Assembly (NCBI GenBank): GCA_030590275.1
Contig: JAUUYV010000165.1
Span: 1 to 5,252 of the forward strand
DNA: 5,252 bases
Origin: Porticoccaceae bacterium
GTDB taxonomy: Bacteria; Pseudomonadota; Gammaproteobacteria; Pseudomonadales; Porticoccaceae
Direction: 5' to 3'
The translations under genes were made by a program, and so were the position numbers. The notes below the pieces were generated by a model that saw only the letters and a program-made list of their open reading frames with translations, had not been told where the DNA came from and ran no database searches. Below, one piece after another: positions 1 through 5,252 of the stretch (positions within the stretch are counted from its first letter, which is position 1; every line of letters starts with the position of its first letter).

Positions 1-383
1 AAGTTTTTCGATTGTCCACCAAAGGGGCGCTGATAAATACGGCCCTCTTCGGTGCGAGAAAACGGCAGTCCCATATGCTCTAGCTCGAACACCGCTTCAG
101 GGCCTACAGAACACATATATTCGATGGCCTCCTGATCACCAATGTAATCGGAACCCTTAATGGTATCGTACATATGCCATTCCCAACGATCATTGGGATC
201 ATCGCTGGCAATTGCACAGGTAATGCCACCCTGAGCTGAAACCGTGTGCGAACGGGTTGGAAATACTTTAGAAATAACGGCGGTTTTGTAACCGGATTGC
301 GCCAGTTGTAAGGCGGCTCTCATTCCAGCTCCACCACCACCCACAATCACTGCGTCATACGATATCGTGCGCATATTCGGCAT
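1..383 (-). CDS. sdhA: Succinate dehydrogenase flavoprotein subunit, N-terminal 127 residues (partial)
   Basis: SdhA carries the covalent FAD and oxidises succinate to fumarate on the cytoplasmic face of complex II. Only the first 127 codons are present; the gene runs off the left edge. Visible landmarks are the Rossmann-type FAD-binding glycines GGGGAG at residues 15-20 and the [13 protein letters not shown] block at 41-53, in which His46 matches the flavin-linked His45 of E. coli. [18 protein letters not shown] and [14 protein letters not shown] further match the family. Two ATGs are possible, at 383 and 374. I chose 383 because GGGGAG (393-398) lies 9 bases upstream, against 18 for the inner ATG. 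The start is 4 bases after the sdhD stop, so the SD sits inside the sdhD end and translation is probably coupled. sdhB, expected next, is outside the window. Confidence 0.97.
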   Translation of the reverse strand, partial: MPNMRTISYDAVIVGGGGAGMRAALQLAQSGYKTAVISKVFPTRSHTVSAQGGITCAIASDDPNDRWEWHMYDTIKGSDYIGDQEAIEYMCSVGPEAVFELEHMGLPFSRTEEGRIYQRPFGGQSKN

Positions 384-387
384 TCGT

Positions 388-759
388 TCAAACTCCCCAG
401 AGAATTTCGATAGCCCAAATCACATAGGTGAGAATCACCGCGATCATCGCCAATTCCAGAAACACCCGTATGACCGTAGCTTTAGCACCGATCAAACGCA
501 CCGTGACATAGTCGGTTAACACCGCCCACAATCCGATCCAGGCATGAGCTGCCAGGGCTAAAATTGCCGCCAGGCTTAATACACGCACACAAAAATTTTC
601 GTGAATAGCCAACCACTGAGCATAGTCTAATCCCGGGTGGCAGATCAGATACCCCACAAGCCAGAAAGTATAGATAGCCAGCACTACACCACTGACACGT
701 TGTATCAGCCAGTCGGAAAGACCACTGCGGCCAAAACTGGTTATTTGCCTTACAGCCAT
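388..759 (-). CDS. sdhD: Succinate dehydrogenase membrane anchor subunit SdhD
   Basis: SdhD is one of two membrane anchors of complex II; with SdhC it holds heme b and forms the ubiquinone site. The 123-residue length is normal (E. coli has 115). Three hydrophobic helices are visible at roughly residues 20-40, 57-80 and 96-120. The signature [14 protein letters not shown] spans 72-85: His72 matches the heme ligand His71 of E. coli, and Asp83 and Tyr84 match the quinone-site Asp82 and Tyr83. The C-terminal WGV also matches E. coli. The start is supported by AGGAG (767-771), 7 bases upstream. The first 10 bases overlap the end of sdhC and the stop lies 4 bases before sdhA, the usual tight sdhCDA arrangement. 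Assignment to SdhD rather than SdhC rests on the DY motif and gene order. Confidence 0.97.
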   Translation of the reverse strand: MAVRQITSFGRSGLSDWLIQRVSGVVLAIYTFWLVGYLICHPGLDYAQWLAIHENFCVRVLSLAAILALAAHAWIGLWAVLTDYVTVRLIGAKATVIRVFLELAMIAVILTYVIWAIEILWGV

Positions 760-1154
760 AGCCAGGCTCCTGTCAGCGCGATTAGTATTGCGGAAATCCC
801 TATCACCATTCTGGCTCCAAAAATGCCGCCTTCCAGGGTTTCACCAATGCCCATATCCATAATGAGATGGCGAATACCGGCCACCAGGTGATAGATGAGC
901 GCCGCTAACATACCCCACAAAATTAAGGTACAAAAAGGACTGCTCAGAAATTCCTGCAAGGCCTTAAAGTTCTCTTCAGACGCCAGACTAGTATCGAGCA
1001 TCCACAAAAATAAACCTGTAATCACAAACAAAGCAACACCGGAAACTCTATGCAAAATAGATACATAGGAAGTAATAGGGAGCTGAATAGTTTTTATGTC
1101 AAGATTAACGGGACGTTTATCGTTCACAAGGGTCACTACCTTCTGTCTACTCAT
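750..1154 (-). CDS. sdhC: Succinate dehydrogenase cytochrome b556 subunit SdhC
   Basis: SdhC is the larger membrane anchor of complex II. It binds heme b and contributes to the quinone pocket. Family landmarks are RPVNLDI at residues 14-20, SILHRVSG at 32-39 (Ser32 and Arg36 match quinone-site Ser27 and Arg31 of E. coli), and YHLVAGIRHLIMD at 88-100, in which His89 matches heme ligand His84. Three membrane helices fit about 35-55, 75-98 and 113-133. Length is 134 residues against 129 in E. coli. It is the first sdh gene and overlaps sdhD by 10 bases. The start is uncertain: the ATG at 1154 has no recognisable SD, while an in-frame GTG at codon 10 (1127) has AGAAGG about 11 bases upstream and would give a short N-terminus. 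I keep the ATG because codons 1-9 are open and the resulting length is nearer the E. coli protein. Confidence 0.94.
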   Translation of the reverse strand: MSRQKVVTLVNDKRPVNLDIKTIQLPITSYVSILHRVSGVALFVITGLFLWMLDTSLASEENFKALQEFLSSPFCTLILWGMLAALIYHLVAGIRHLIMDMGIGETLEGGIFGARMVIGISAILIALTGAWLWL

Positions 1155-1258
1155 ATCGGATGGTTAGATGGATGGCCAGGTTCTTCGCCATTAGATTCTG
1201 TGCCAATACGTTCCCTGCTGATACCAAACCTTACAATTTAGCAAGATCGTTCAATTTA

Positions 1259-1326
1259 TCTGTGTTCAAAGCCTTTAGCTTCGTGATGCTAAAAGCCCTT
1301 AGCTTTTCTGTATCAAGGCCATTAGC
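1259..1326. repeat. Degenerate direct repeats, unit about 24 bp
   Basis: AAAGCCTTTAGCTT (1268-1281) and AAAGCCCTTAGCTT (1292-1305) agree at 13 of 14 bases and are 24 bases apart. A weaker third copy, AAGGCCATTAGCGC, starts at 1315. A longer relation links copies one and three: TCTGT, a short variable stretch, then CAARGCCWTTAGC, beginning at 1259 and 1307. TTTAGC/GCTAAA (1274-1279 and 1288-1293) and AAAAGC/GCTTTT (1291-1296 and 1302-1307) also form small inverted repeats. The function is unknown; the repeats lie on the sdhC side of the divergent region. Confidence 0.6.
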
Positions 1327-1354
1327 GCCCTTTCAAATACAAGCTTCACTCTAC

Positions 1355-1386
1355 AAGCTCGGGTTTTCACTGCGGGGCTTTTGTTT
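1355..1386 (+). terminator. Weak terminator-like hairpin in the sdhC/gltA spacer
   Basis: AAGCTC (1355-1360) can pair with GGGCTT (1375-1380) with one G-U pair and a 14-base loop, followed by TTTTGTTT ending at 1386. The stem is short and the T-run is interrupted. If real, it would stop plus-strand transcripts starting further left or act as a leader attenuator, but no such transcript is otherwise indicated. Confidence 0.2.
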
Positions 1387-1407
1387 CCCACTCATTCGCG
1401 GCGATAA

Positions 1408-1436
1408 ATGTTTAAATTTCTGAAAGCTATGGTCAA
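1408..1436 (-). promoter_or_regulatory. Weak candidate sdh operon promoter
   Basis: On the minus strand TTGACC (1431-1436) is followed after 17 bases by AAACAT (1408-1413). The -35 is good (5 of 6 to consensus) and the -10 is poor (3 of 6). It would give an sdhC leader of about 250 bases. The -35 overlaps the first unit of the 12-base repeat array, which would suit regulation. No better candidate was seen nearer sdhC. Confidence 0.2.
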
Positions 1437-1471
1437 AGCTGTAGTCTAAAAAACTGTAGTTTGCTGTAGTC
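1423..1471. repeat. Cluster of four 12-bp direct repeats (AAAGCTGTAGTC type)
   Basis: Four related 12-mers lie within 49 bases: AAAGCTATGGTC (1423-1434), AAAGCTGTAGTC (1435-1446), AAAACTGTAGTT (1450-1461) and TTTGCTGTAGTC (1460-1471). The core CTGTAGT is exact in the last three, and GCTGTAGTCTAA is exact at 1438-1449 and 1463-1474, 25 bases apart. Head-to-tail copies spaced near whole helical turns (12, 15 and 10 bases) resemble an operator array for a cooperative DNA-binding protein. Placement between sdhC and gltA fits control of one or both. No known regulator box was recognised. Confidence 0.6.
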
Positions 1472-1604
1472 TAAGAAGGTAATCACCGGAGACGTGCTCC
1501 GACGGCGATGGATTATAAAAATAAACCACTGTCATTACAATGAAACTCCCGGAATAAGCTACCTGCAGCAGGTTATTGGGCGAGATACCCAAACTAAAGG
1601 CAAA

Positions 1605-1633
1605 TTGACAACAAGAGCAGGCAAACGTAGGCT
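1605..1633 (+). promoter_or_regulatory. Candidate gltA promoter
   Basis: A perfect -35 TTGACA (1605-1610) is followed after 17 bases by TAGGCT (1628-1633), a poor -10 with only T, A and final T in agreement. If used, transcription would begin near 1640 and give a leader of about 66 bases containing the SD hairpin. A second possibility is TATAAA at 1514-1519, which lacks a good -35. Confidence 0.3.
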
Positions 1634-1662
1634 GCCTTCCTTTATATCTCAATACCGAATCC

Positions 1663-1699
1663 GGGAGCTAGCCTCCTACGATAGAGTTGTCAGTAGGAG
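1663..1699 (+). promoter_or_regulatory. Hairpin covering the gltA ribosome binding site, with an alternative upstream hairpin
   Basis: CTCCTAC (1673-1679) is a perfect complement of GTAGGAG (1693-1699), with a 13-base loop. The 3' arm contains the whole gltA SD, AGGAG (1695-1699). Just upstream, GGAG (1664-1667) can pair with CTCC (1673-1676) over a 5-base loop, extended by a G-U pair (1663-1677). The two hairpins share CTCC and exclude each other, so the layout has the logic of an SD on/off switch. The pairing is seen in the sequence; regulation is inference. I recognise no known riboswitch or leader family. Confidence 0.4.
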
Positions 1700-1705
1700 A
1701 ATCAA

Positions 1706-2992
1706 ATGACTGCAAAAAAAGCCCTGCTCACCATCGATGGGCAGGACCCCATCGAATTATCCGTATTATCTGGTACCGAGGGTGAAGATGTTATTGATCT
1801 CTCAGGTATGGCCGGTAGTAATCATTTCACCTTTGACCCCGGGTTTACCGCCACGGCATCCTGCGAATCGAAAATCACTTTTATAGATGGTGCTAAAGGA
1901 ATACTGCTGCACCGGGGTTACGCCATCGACGATTTAGCAGAAAACTCAGATTACCTGGAAACCTGCTACCTCTTACTTAATGGTGAGCTTCCCAACGCGC
2001 AGCAAAAGGGTGAATTCGAAACCATTATTACTACACACACGATGGTGAATCGCTCCATTGAGCAATTCCTCTCGGGTTTCCATTACGACGCTCACCCTAT
2101 GGCAATGATGTGTGGCGTAGTCGGTGCGATGTCTTCGTTTTATCACGATTCCCTGGACATTAATGATCCTAATCACCGAATGATTACCGCCCACCGTTTG
2201 ATTGCAAAAATGCCAACTCTGGCGGCCATGTGCTACAAGCACTACATTGGTCAGCCTTACATGTACCCAAAAAACCACCTGGGTTATGCAGAAAACTTCC
2301 TTAACATGATGTTTGGGACGCCCTGTCGGCAATCTGACGTTAGTCCAGTGTTAGCAAATGCTATGGATCTGCTGTTCCTCTTACACGCTGATCACGAACA
2401 AAATGCTTCCACTTCGACAGTACGTCTGGCGGGATCATCTGGCGCTAATCCCTTCTCCTGCATCGCCGCCGGCATTGCTGCTCTGTGGGGACCATCCCAC
2501 GGTGGCGCTAATCAGGCTGTTCTCGAAATGCTAAACGAAATTGGCGACGAAAAAAATATCGACGCCTTCGTTAAAAAAGCTAAGGATAAGAACGACCCCT
2601 TCCGATTGATGGGTTTTGGCCACCGCGTCTATAAGAACTTTGACCCGCGTGCCAAAGTGATGAAAAAAGCTTGTGATGATGTACTTGAAGAACTGGGGTT
2701 GGAAAATGACCCTCTTCTCAAGATCGCCAAACGACTGGAACAAATCACACTAGAGGACGAATACTTTGTTAGTAAAAAGTTATACCCCAATGTCGATTTT
2801 TATTCGGGCATTATCATGAAAGCCATCGGCATTCCCACCGAGATGTTTACCGTTATTTTCGCCACGGGCCGCACCGTGGGCTGGATCGCCAACTGGAACG
2901 AAATGCTAAGCAATCCCTATAAAATCGGACGGCCACGCCAACTCTATACCGGCCCCGAAAAGCGAGAAATCACTAAGCTTTCAAGACGCTGA
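1706..2992 (+). CDS. gltA: Citrate synthase, type II (hexameric type)
   Basis: Citrate synthase condenses acetyl-CoA and oxaloacetate to citrate in the cytoplasm, the entry step of the TCA cycle. The protein is 428 residues (E. coli 427) and aligns end to end from memory. The catalytic triad is present: His265 in WGPSHGGAN, His306 in [14 protein letters not shown], and Asp364 in YPNVDFYSG; Arg315 is a substrate-binding residue. [14 protein letters not shown] is at 227-240. The extra N-terminal domain of about 50 residues and Cys207 in GTPC, matching the reactive Cys206 near the E. coli NADH site, place it with the NADH-sensitive type II enzymes. E. coli Arg109, at the same site, is Thr110 here. 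The ATG at 1706 has AGGAG (1695-1699) 6 bases upstream. The gene is transcribed alone, divergent from sdh, with a terminator just after the stop. Confidence 0.98.
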   Translation: MTAKKALLTIDGQDPIELSVLSGTEGEDVIDLSGMAGSNHFTFDPGFTATASCESKITFIDGAKGILLHRGYAIDDLAENSDYLETCYLLLNGELPNAQQKGEFETIITTHTMVNRSIEQFLSGFHYDAHPMAMMCGVVGAMSSFYHDSLDINDPNHRMITAHRLIAKMPTLAAMCYKHYIGQPYMYPKNHLGYAENFLNMMFGTPCRQSDVSPVLANAMDLLFLLHADHEQNASTSTVRLAGSSGANPFSCIAAGIAALWGPSHGGANQAVLEMLNEIGDEKNIDAFVKKAKDKNDPFRLMGFGHRVYKNFDPRAKVMKKACDDVLEELGLENDPLLKIAKRLEQITLEDEYFVSKKLYPNVDFYSGIIMKAIGIPTEMFTVIFATGRTVGWIANWNEMLSNPYKIGRPRQLYTGPEKREITKLSRR

Positions 2993-2999
2993 GAATCAG

Positions 3000-3030
3000 A
3001 AAAGGCCTCTTATTTTAAGAGGTCTTTTTT
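3000..3030 (+). terminator. Intrinsic terminator of gltA
   Basis: It begins 8 bases after the gltA stop. CCTCTTA (3006-3012) pairs with TAAGAGG (3016-3022) over a 3-base loop, extended by a G-U, a G-C and four A-U pairs, giving a stem of up to 13 bp that runs into six T's (3025-3030). The A-run on the 5' side means it could also act in the minus direction. Confidence 0.9.
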
Positions 3031-3040
3031 GTGCGGAAAA

Positions 3041-3480
3041 TCATTTACCGGTTAGCGCGTGGGTTTGCGTAAAAATAAGCGGTGGACGCCTTTTTAAATA
3101 TGATGTGGGTATCTCGCGGCCAATGCTCCCGTCTTCATTGGCATAGACACCACCTATAAGGTAGGTTCAATCCGCCCCCTTTTTTTATCTCGTCTTTTAC
3201 TTTTCTATGAACATAACGTATGGACAAATGTATATCTTTATTGTTAATCAATAGCTCCTGTCTCGCCGTAATACCGGTACATATTTGTCCTCCCATTTCC
3301 ATTATCGCCCCATAAAGATAAGGTCTAAACTCTACGACTTTTAATATCTTTCCACTCGGTGGAATAACCAGATGATAGCTTTCCCCACAGCAGACCTTTG
3401 GCCTCCTTCCATGCGGTATAAAAAACAAACACAACTACTAACAAAATAAACGTAAACGCTATATGAGCATTATTAATGAG
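3041..3480 (-). pseudogene. Possible remnant of a small membrane-protein gene (frames broken)
   Basis: I do not recognise a family. One minus-strand frame from 3480 to 3244 reads as a hydrophobic helix (AFTFILLVVVFVFY) followed by a tryptophan-rich polar stretch (TAWKEAKGLLWGKL, then GYSTEWKDIKS). A TAG stop follows at 3325-3327, then WGDNGNGRTNMYRYYGETGAID to a TAA at 3244-3246. Another frame from about 3166 to 3041 reads LIGGVYANEDGSIGREIPTS and ends in TGA. A third frame is open over 99 codons (3135-3434), but begins at a TTG with no SD and has no ATG until codon 45. Protein-like stretches in different frames suggest a decayed gene, yet chance cannot be excluded by eye; the 99-codon frame may instead be a real short gene. 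None has a convincing start and SD. Confidence 0.2.
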
Positions 3481-3824
3481 TTAACTCAACGAAAGTCGAG
3501 AGTAAGGTTAGATCAAGCTTTTAGACTATAAGTTATCGATGTCCTCGAACAACCGTCAACTATCGAGCGGTCTTTGTTCAAGACATATTATTCGTAATTG
3601 ACAAAGGATCTAAGTACCGTTTGTTTTTTTGTATCTAGATGCCGGCTTGTTACTGTTTTAGGTGTACCTACATCTTTATCGTTAAACTTGCTATGGGCAA
3701 GAGAGATCAGATAATTCAGCTATACCCTTATCAGTCTATTTCTTAATCTGGCTCTTAATTGACTGACAATAGAGTTGGTGAGCGCAGCTACTTCAGTCCT
3801 CAGGCTCAATAGCTTAGGAGCAAG

Positions 3825-3935
3825 ATGTGTGCCGATAAAAACGAGCTAAAACTTCTACTATCTACTGAAGACCGTCTGCCAGGGAGCGCCCGGCTCGTTA
3901 TTATAGTGTGTGCGGTGACTGGACATTCACTGTAG
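3825..3935 (+). CDS. Doubtful 36-codon ORF with a hairpin over its SD
   Basis: An ATG at 3825 opens a 36-residue frame beginning MCADKNELKLLLSTEDRLPG and ending TGHSL before TAG at 3935. No family is recognised. AGGAG (3816-3820) lies 4 bases upstream, rather close. That SD is in the 3' arm of a hairpin: TCCT, bulged C, AGGCT (3797-3806) pairs with AGCTTAGGA (3811-3819) over a CAAT loop. No clear promoter precedes it. It runs toward the tRNA-Ala gene on the other strand. It could equally be non-coding DNA or part of a small structured RNA. Confidence 0.15.
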   Translation: MCADKNELKLLLSTEDRLPGSARLVIIVCAVTGHSL

Positions 3936-3980
3936 CAGTCAGACCAAATCGTGACTACTAGCGATAAGTTAATTACCCAT

Positions 3981-3987
3981 AAAAAAA
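3981..3987 (-). terminator. T-run directly after tRNA-Ala
   Basis: Seven T's follow the encoded CCA on the minus strand. No stem of its own is present beyond a 4-bp CCAT/ATGG pairing, so at most this is a weak stop signal that might work together with the tRNA structure. Confidence 0.25.
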
Positions 3988-4063
3988 TGGTGGAGCTAGG
4001 CGGGATCGAACCGCCGACCTCAACACTGCCAGTGTTGCGCTCTCCCAGCTGAGCTATAGCCCC
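3988..4063 (-). tRNA. tRNA-Ala (anticodon GGC)
   Basis: This is a complete 76-base tRNA that decodes GCC and GCU. The cloverleaf was folded by hand. The acceptor is GGGGCTA/TAGCTCC with the G3-U70 pair that identifies alanine tRNAs. The D arm is GCTC/GAGC. The anticodon stem is CAACA/TGTTG, with loop CTGGCAG and anticodon GGC at 4028-4030. The T arm is GGCGG/CCGCC with loop TTCGATC. A73 and CCA are encoded. It lies 38 bases downstream of gltX on the same strand, as in pseudomonads, where from memory tRNA-Glu follows; no tRNA-Glu is seen here. A near-consensus promoter of its own precedes it, so it need not depend on gltX transcription. Confidence 0.98.
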
Positions 4064-4076
4064 AAAAGAGGGCGGG

Positions 4077-4105
4077 ATTTTAGGCACGGACCGCGAAACT
4101 GTCAA
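4077..4105 (-). promoter_or_regulatory. Promoter of tRNA-Ala, overlapping the gltX stop codon
   Basis: On the minus strand TTGACA (4100-4105) and TAAAAT (4077-4082) are separated by exactly 17 bases: a perfect -35 and a -10 with 5 of 6 matches. A GC-rich discriminator CCCGCC (4071-4076) follows, typical of stable-RNA promoters under stringent control. Transcription should start near 4070, a few bases before the tRNA. The gltX TGA stop (4102-4104) lies inside the -35 hexamer. Confidence 0.8.
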
Positions 4106-5252
4106 GCTTGCTCTTCTGGATGAGGCCCTCTCTCTTGATCCAGGATCCGGTATTCTTTCTCCCACTTCTTTAACTGCTTTTTCGATGGGTTTCCAACATG
4201 GGCTAAACCGTGGCGTATTCGTGCTCGAACCATATCTGGCCCCAGAATAACCATGGCGTCGAACAGCGGTGGAGCCGAAGGTGAACCGGCAATTGCGACA
4301 AACAGCGGATTCATAAAGACTTTAAGCTTTAACCCCATGGCGCCGGACAGTTGCTTGATTTCCCCATAAAGGGCATCCCTTTCCCAGTGACGCAAAGCGT
4401 CCAGCCTCCAGCTGGTATATTGCAAAACCTTTCTGACGTCCTCGATTGCTAGCGTCTTATGGGAAAAAGCATCTACCCCCAGCACCGGCAGGCCTGAAAG
4501 TAAAAAGCTCGCCAGGGGCGCTATATCACTAAATTTTTCAGTACGATCTTTGATCAGAGGTATCATTCTGGCCAGGTTTTCTCTATTGAAGGCCCACTCT
4601 GATAAGCGGTCGGCGAACTGTTCATCATCCAGGTCTTCACGGATCCAACAACCGTTTAGCCAATCCAGCTTTTCAGTATCAAACACCGGTCCGCCCAGAT
4701 GGATGGTATCGAGATTGAAATGTTTGATCATTTCATCCAGTGCAAATTTTTCTTCCTCGGCAGGCATCGACCAACCCATTCGCCCCAGGTAATTAACCAG
4801 AGCCTCAGGCAGATAGCCCATGGCCTGGTAGTAGCCGATGCTCGTCGGATTCTTCCGTTTGCTGAGCTTGCTCTTATCCGTATTTCGAAGCAGAGGCATA
4901 TGACAGAGCTCTGGCATCTCCCATCCAAAATACTCGTACAGTAATTGATGCTTGGGAGCAGAATTAATCCATTCCTCACCACGGATAACATGAGTAATAC
5001 CCATTAAATGGTCATCTACTACATTAGCCAGGTGATAGGTCGGTAATCCATCGGCCTTTACTAGCACTTGCATGTCAACCTGGACCCAGGGGATCTCTAT
5101 CTCACCGCGCAAACGGTCTCGGAACTGGCAGACACCGGTTTCTGGCACTTTCATACGAATCACGTACTCATCACCACGACCTAGCCGCTGTTGCACCTCA
5201 TCATCGCTCAGTAGCAGGCCACGGCCATCGTATTTCGCTGTTTCACCTCGAC
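4102..5252 (-). CDS. gltX: Glutamyl-tRNA synthetase, C-terminal 382 residues (partial)
   Basis: GluRS charges tRNA-Glu with glutamate using ATP, in the cytoplasm. The window holds the last 382 codons; the frame stays open to the right edge, so the true start and the HIGH motif are outside (bacterial GluRS is about 470-500 residues). A GTG at 5194-5196 that could pass for a start is internal, because the 18 codons upstream of it ([18 protein letters not shown]) are in frame and family-like. Visible landmarks are [24 protein letters not shown] in the catalytic domain and [11 protein letters not shown], the KMSKS-type ATP-binding loop, at fragment residues 128-138 (codons starting at 4869). The C-terminal half, largely helical with many charged residues, is the anticodon-binding region. 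The stop overlaps the tRNA-Ala promoter. No frameshift or missing motif is seen. Confidence 0.97.
   Translation of the reverse strand, partial: RGETAKYDGRGLLLSDDEVQQRLGRGDEYVIRMKVPETGVCQFRDRLRGEIEIPWVQVDMQVLVKADGLPTYHLANVVDDHLMGITHVIRGEEWINSAPKHQLLYEYFGWEMPELCHMPLLRNTDKSKLSKRKNPTSIGYYQAMGYLPEALVNYLGRMGWSMPAEEEKFALDEMIKHFNLDTIHLGGPVFDTEKLDWLNGCWIREDLDDEQFADRLSEWAFNRENLARMIPLIKDRTEKFSDIAPLASFLLSGLPVLGVDAFSHKTLAIEDVRKVLQYTSWRLDALRHWERDALYGEIKQLSGAMGLKLKVFMNPLFVAIAGSPSAPPLFDAMVILGPDMVRARIRHGLAHVGNPSKKQLKKWEKEYRILDQERGPHPEEQA

Larger units (their letters stand above)
1155..1705. promoter_or_regulatory. Divergent sdhC/gltA regulatory region
   Basis: This 551-base spacer separates two TCA-cycle units read outward. 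I see no convincing protein-coding gene in it. It holds two separate groups of direct repeats (1259-1326 and 1423-1471), a weak terminator-like hairpin (1355-1386), a GC-rich stem-loop around 1482-1509, two small hairpins at 1561-1573 (ACCTG/CAGGT) and 1576-1592 (TTGGG/CCCAA), a third at 1619-1637 (AGGCA/TGCCT), and the hairpin over the gltA SD (1673-1699). In related bacteria such regions carry promoters and carbon or oxygen control sites for both units. I could not recognise a known operator such as a CRP, FNR or ArcA box. Confidence 0.8.
3031..3987. other. Long spacer between convergent gltA and gltX/tRNA-Ala units
   Basis: About 950 bases lie between the gltA terminator and the tRNA-Ala 3' end, with both flanking units reading inward. 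Much of it is visibly more AT-rich than the genes. No protein family was recognised. It may hold a broken minus-strand gene (3041-3480) and a doubtful 36-codon plus ORF (3825-3935). Structures seen are an imperfect inverted repeat GAACAA/TTGTTC (3547-3552 and 3574-3579), a GC-rich hairpin GCC-A-GGG/CCC-GGC (3878-3894) and TGACTG/CAGTCA (3916-3921 and 3936-3941). TTGACA at 3598-3603 lacks a -10 at usual spacing. On the minus strand TATAAT at 3900-3905 lacks a -35. No second tRNA, transposase or long repeat was seen. Confidence 0.75.

Noticed and set aside
1160..1423. 87-codon plus-strand ORF in the divergent spacer
   Set aside because: Its repeated Lys-Ala-Phe/Leu-Ser-Phe pattern simply mirrors the DNA repeats at 1259-1326; there is no SD or family resemblance, and it runs through the sdh promoter side.
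1494..1709. 71-codon plus-strand ORF ending in an ATGA overlap with the gltA start
   Set aside because: The overlap looks like translational coupling, but the GTG start has GGAG only 2 bases away, the product is Arg/Lys-rich without any family look, and the sequence is better explained by leader hairpins and the gltA SD.
3598..3626. Perfect TTGACA (3598-3603) as a promoter
   Set aside because: At 16-18 bases downstream there is only TTGTTT-like sequence and no gene follows on that strand nearby.
3988..4010. tRNA-Ala 3' end as an integration (att) site
   Set aside because: No second copy of the tRNA 3' end was found in the spacer and no integrase is present, so an island at this site is not supported within the window.
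3806..4165. 119-codon minus-strand ORF spanning the tRNA-Ala and the gltX end
   Set aside because: The middle is the translation of the tRNA itself (AQLGERNTGSVEVGGS), a familiar artefact; it also overlaps gltX in another frame.
4728..4991. 87-codon minus-strand ORF and two plus-strand ORFs inside gltX
   Set aside because: They lie wholly inside the well-supported gltX frame and have no independent start signal or family resemblance.
5194..5196. GTG as the start of a 364-residue gltX
   Set aside because: The reading frame continues upstream without a stop to the window edge with family-typical residues, so the gene is truncated by the window, not short.

Overview
The window is a housekeeping stretch of a gammaproteobacterial chromosome. 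Protein similarity recalled from memory (type II citrate synthase, SdhC/SdhD helices, GluRS with a [11 protein letters not shown] block) and gene order (sdh operon divergent from gltA; gltX followed by tRNA-Ala-GGC) point to the pseudomonad/Cellvibrionales side of the class. No finer placement is possible from the sequence alone.

Layout. Positions 1-1154 (minus) hold the start of a succinate dehydrogenase operon, sdhC-sdhD-sdhA, with overlapping or nearly touching genes; sdhA leaves the window on the left. Positions 1155-1705 are a 551-base divergent regulatory region with two families of degenerate direct repeats, several hairpins, and a hairpin that covers the gltA ribosome binding site. 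Positions 1706-2992 (plus) are gltA, closed by a strong intrinsic terminator. Positions 3031-3987 are a long spacer between convergent units, AT-rich over much of its length, with no gene I can assign; it may contain a decayed minus-strand membrane-protein gene and a doubtful 36-codon ORF. Positions 3988-4063 (minus) are tRNA-Ala(GGC), with its own near-consensus promoter overlapping the end of gltX. Positions 4102-5252 (minus) are the C-terminal 382 codons of gltX, whose N-terminus lies beyond the right edge.

How the genes relate. Citrate synthase makes citrate at the entry of the TCA cycle. Succinate dehydrogenase oxidises succinate and passes electrons to quinone in the membrane. The shared divergent region is a natural place for coordinated control. 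GltX and tRNA-Ala both serve translation. I found no mobile element, CRISPR array, defence system or clearly new system. The observations most worth checking are the repeat arrays and SD hairpin upstream of gltA, the promoter embedded in the gltX stop codon, and the possible gene remnant downstream of gltA.
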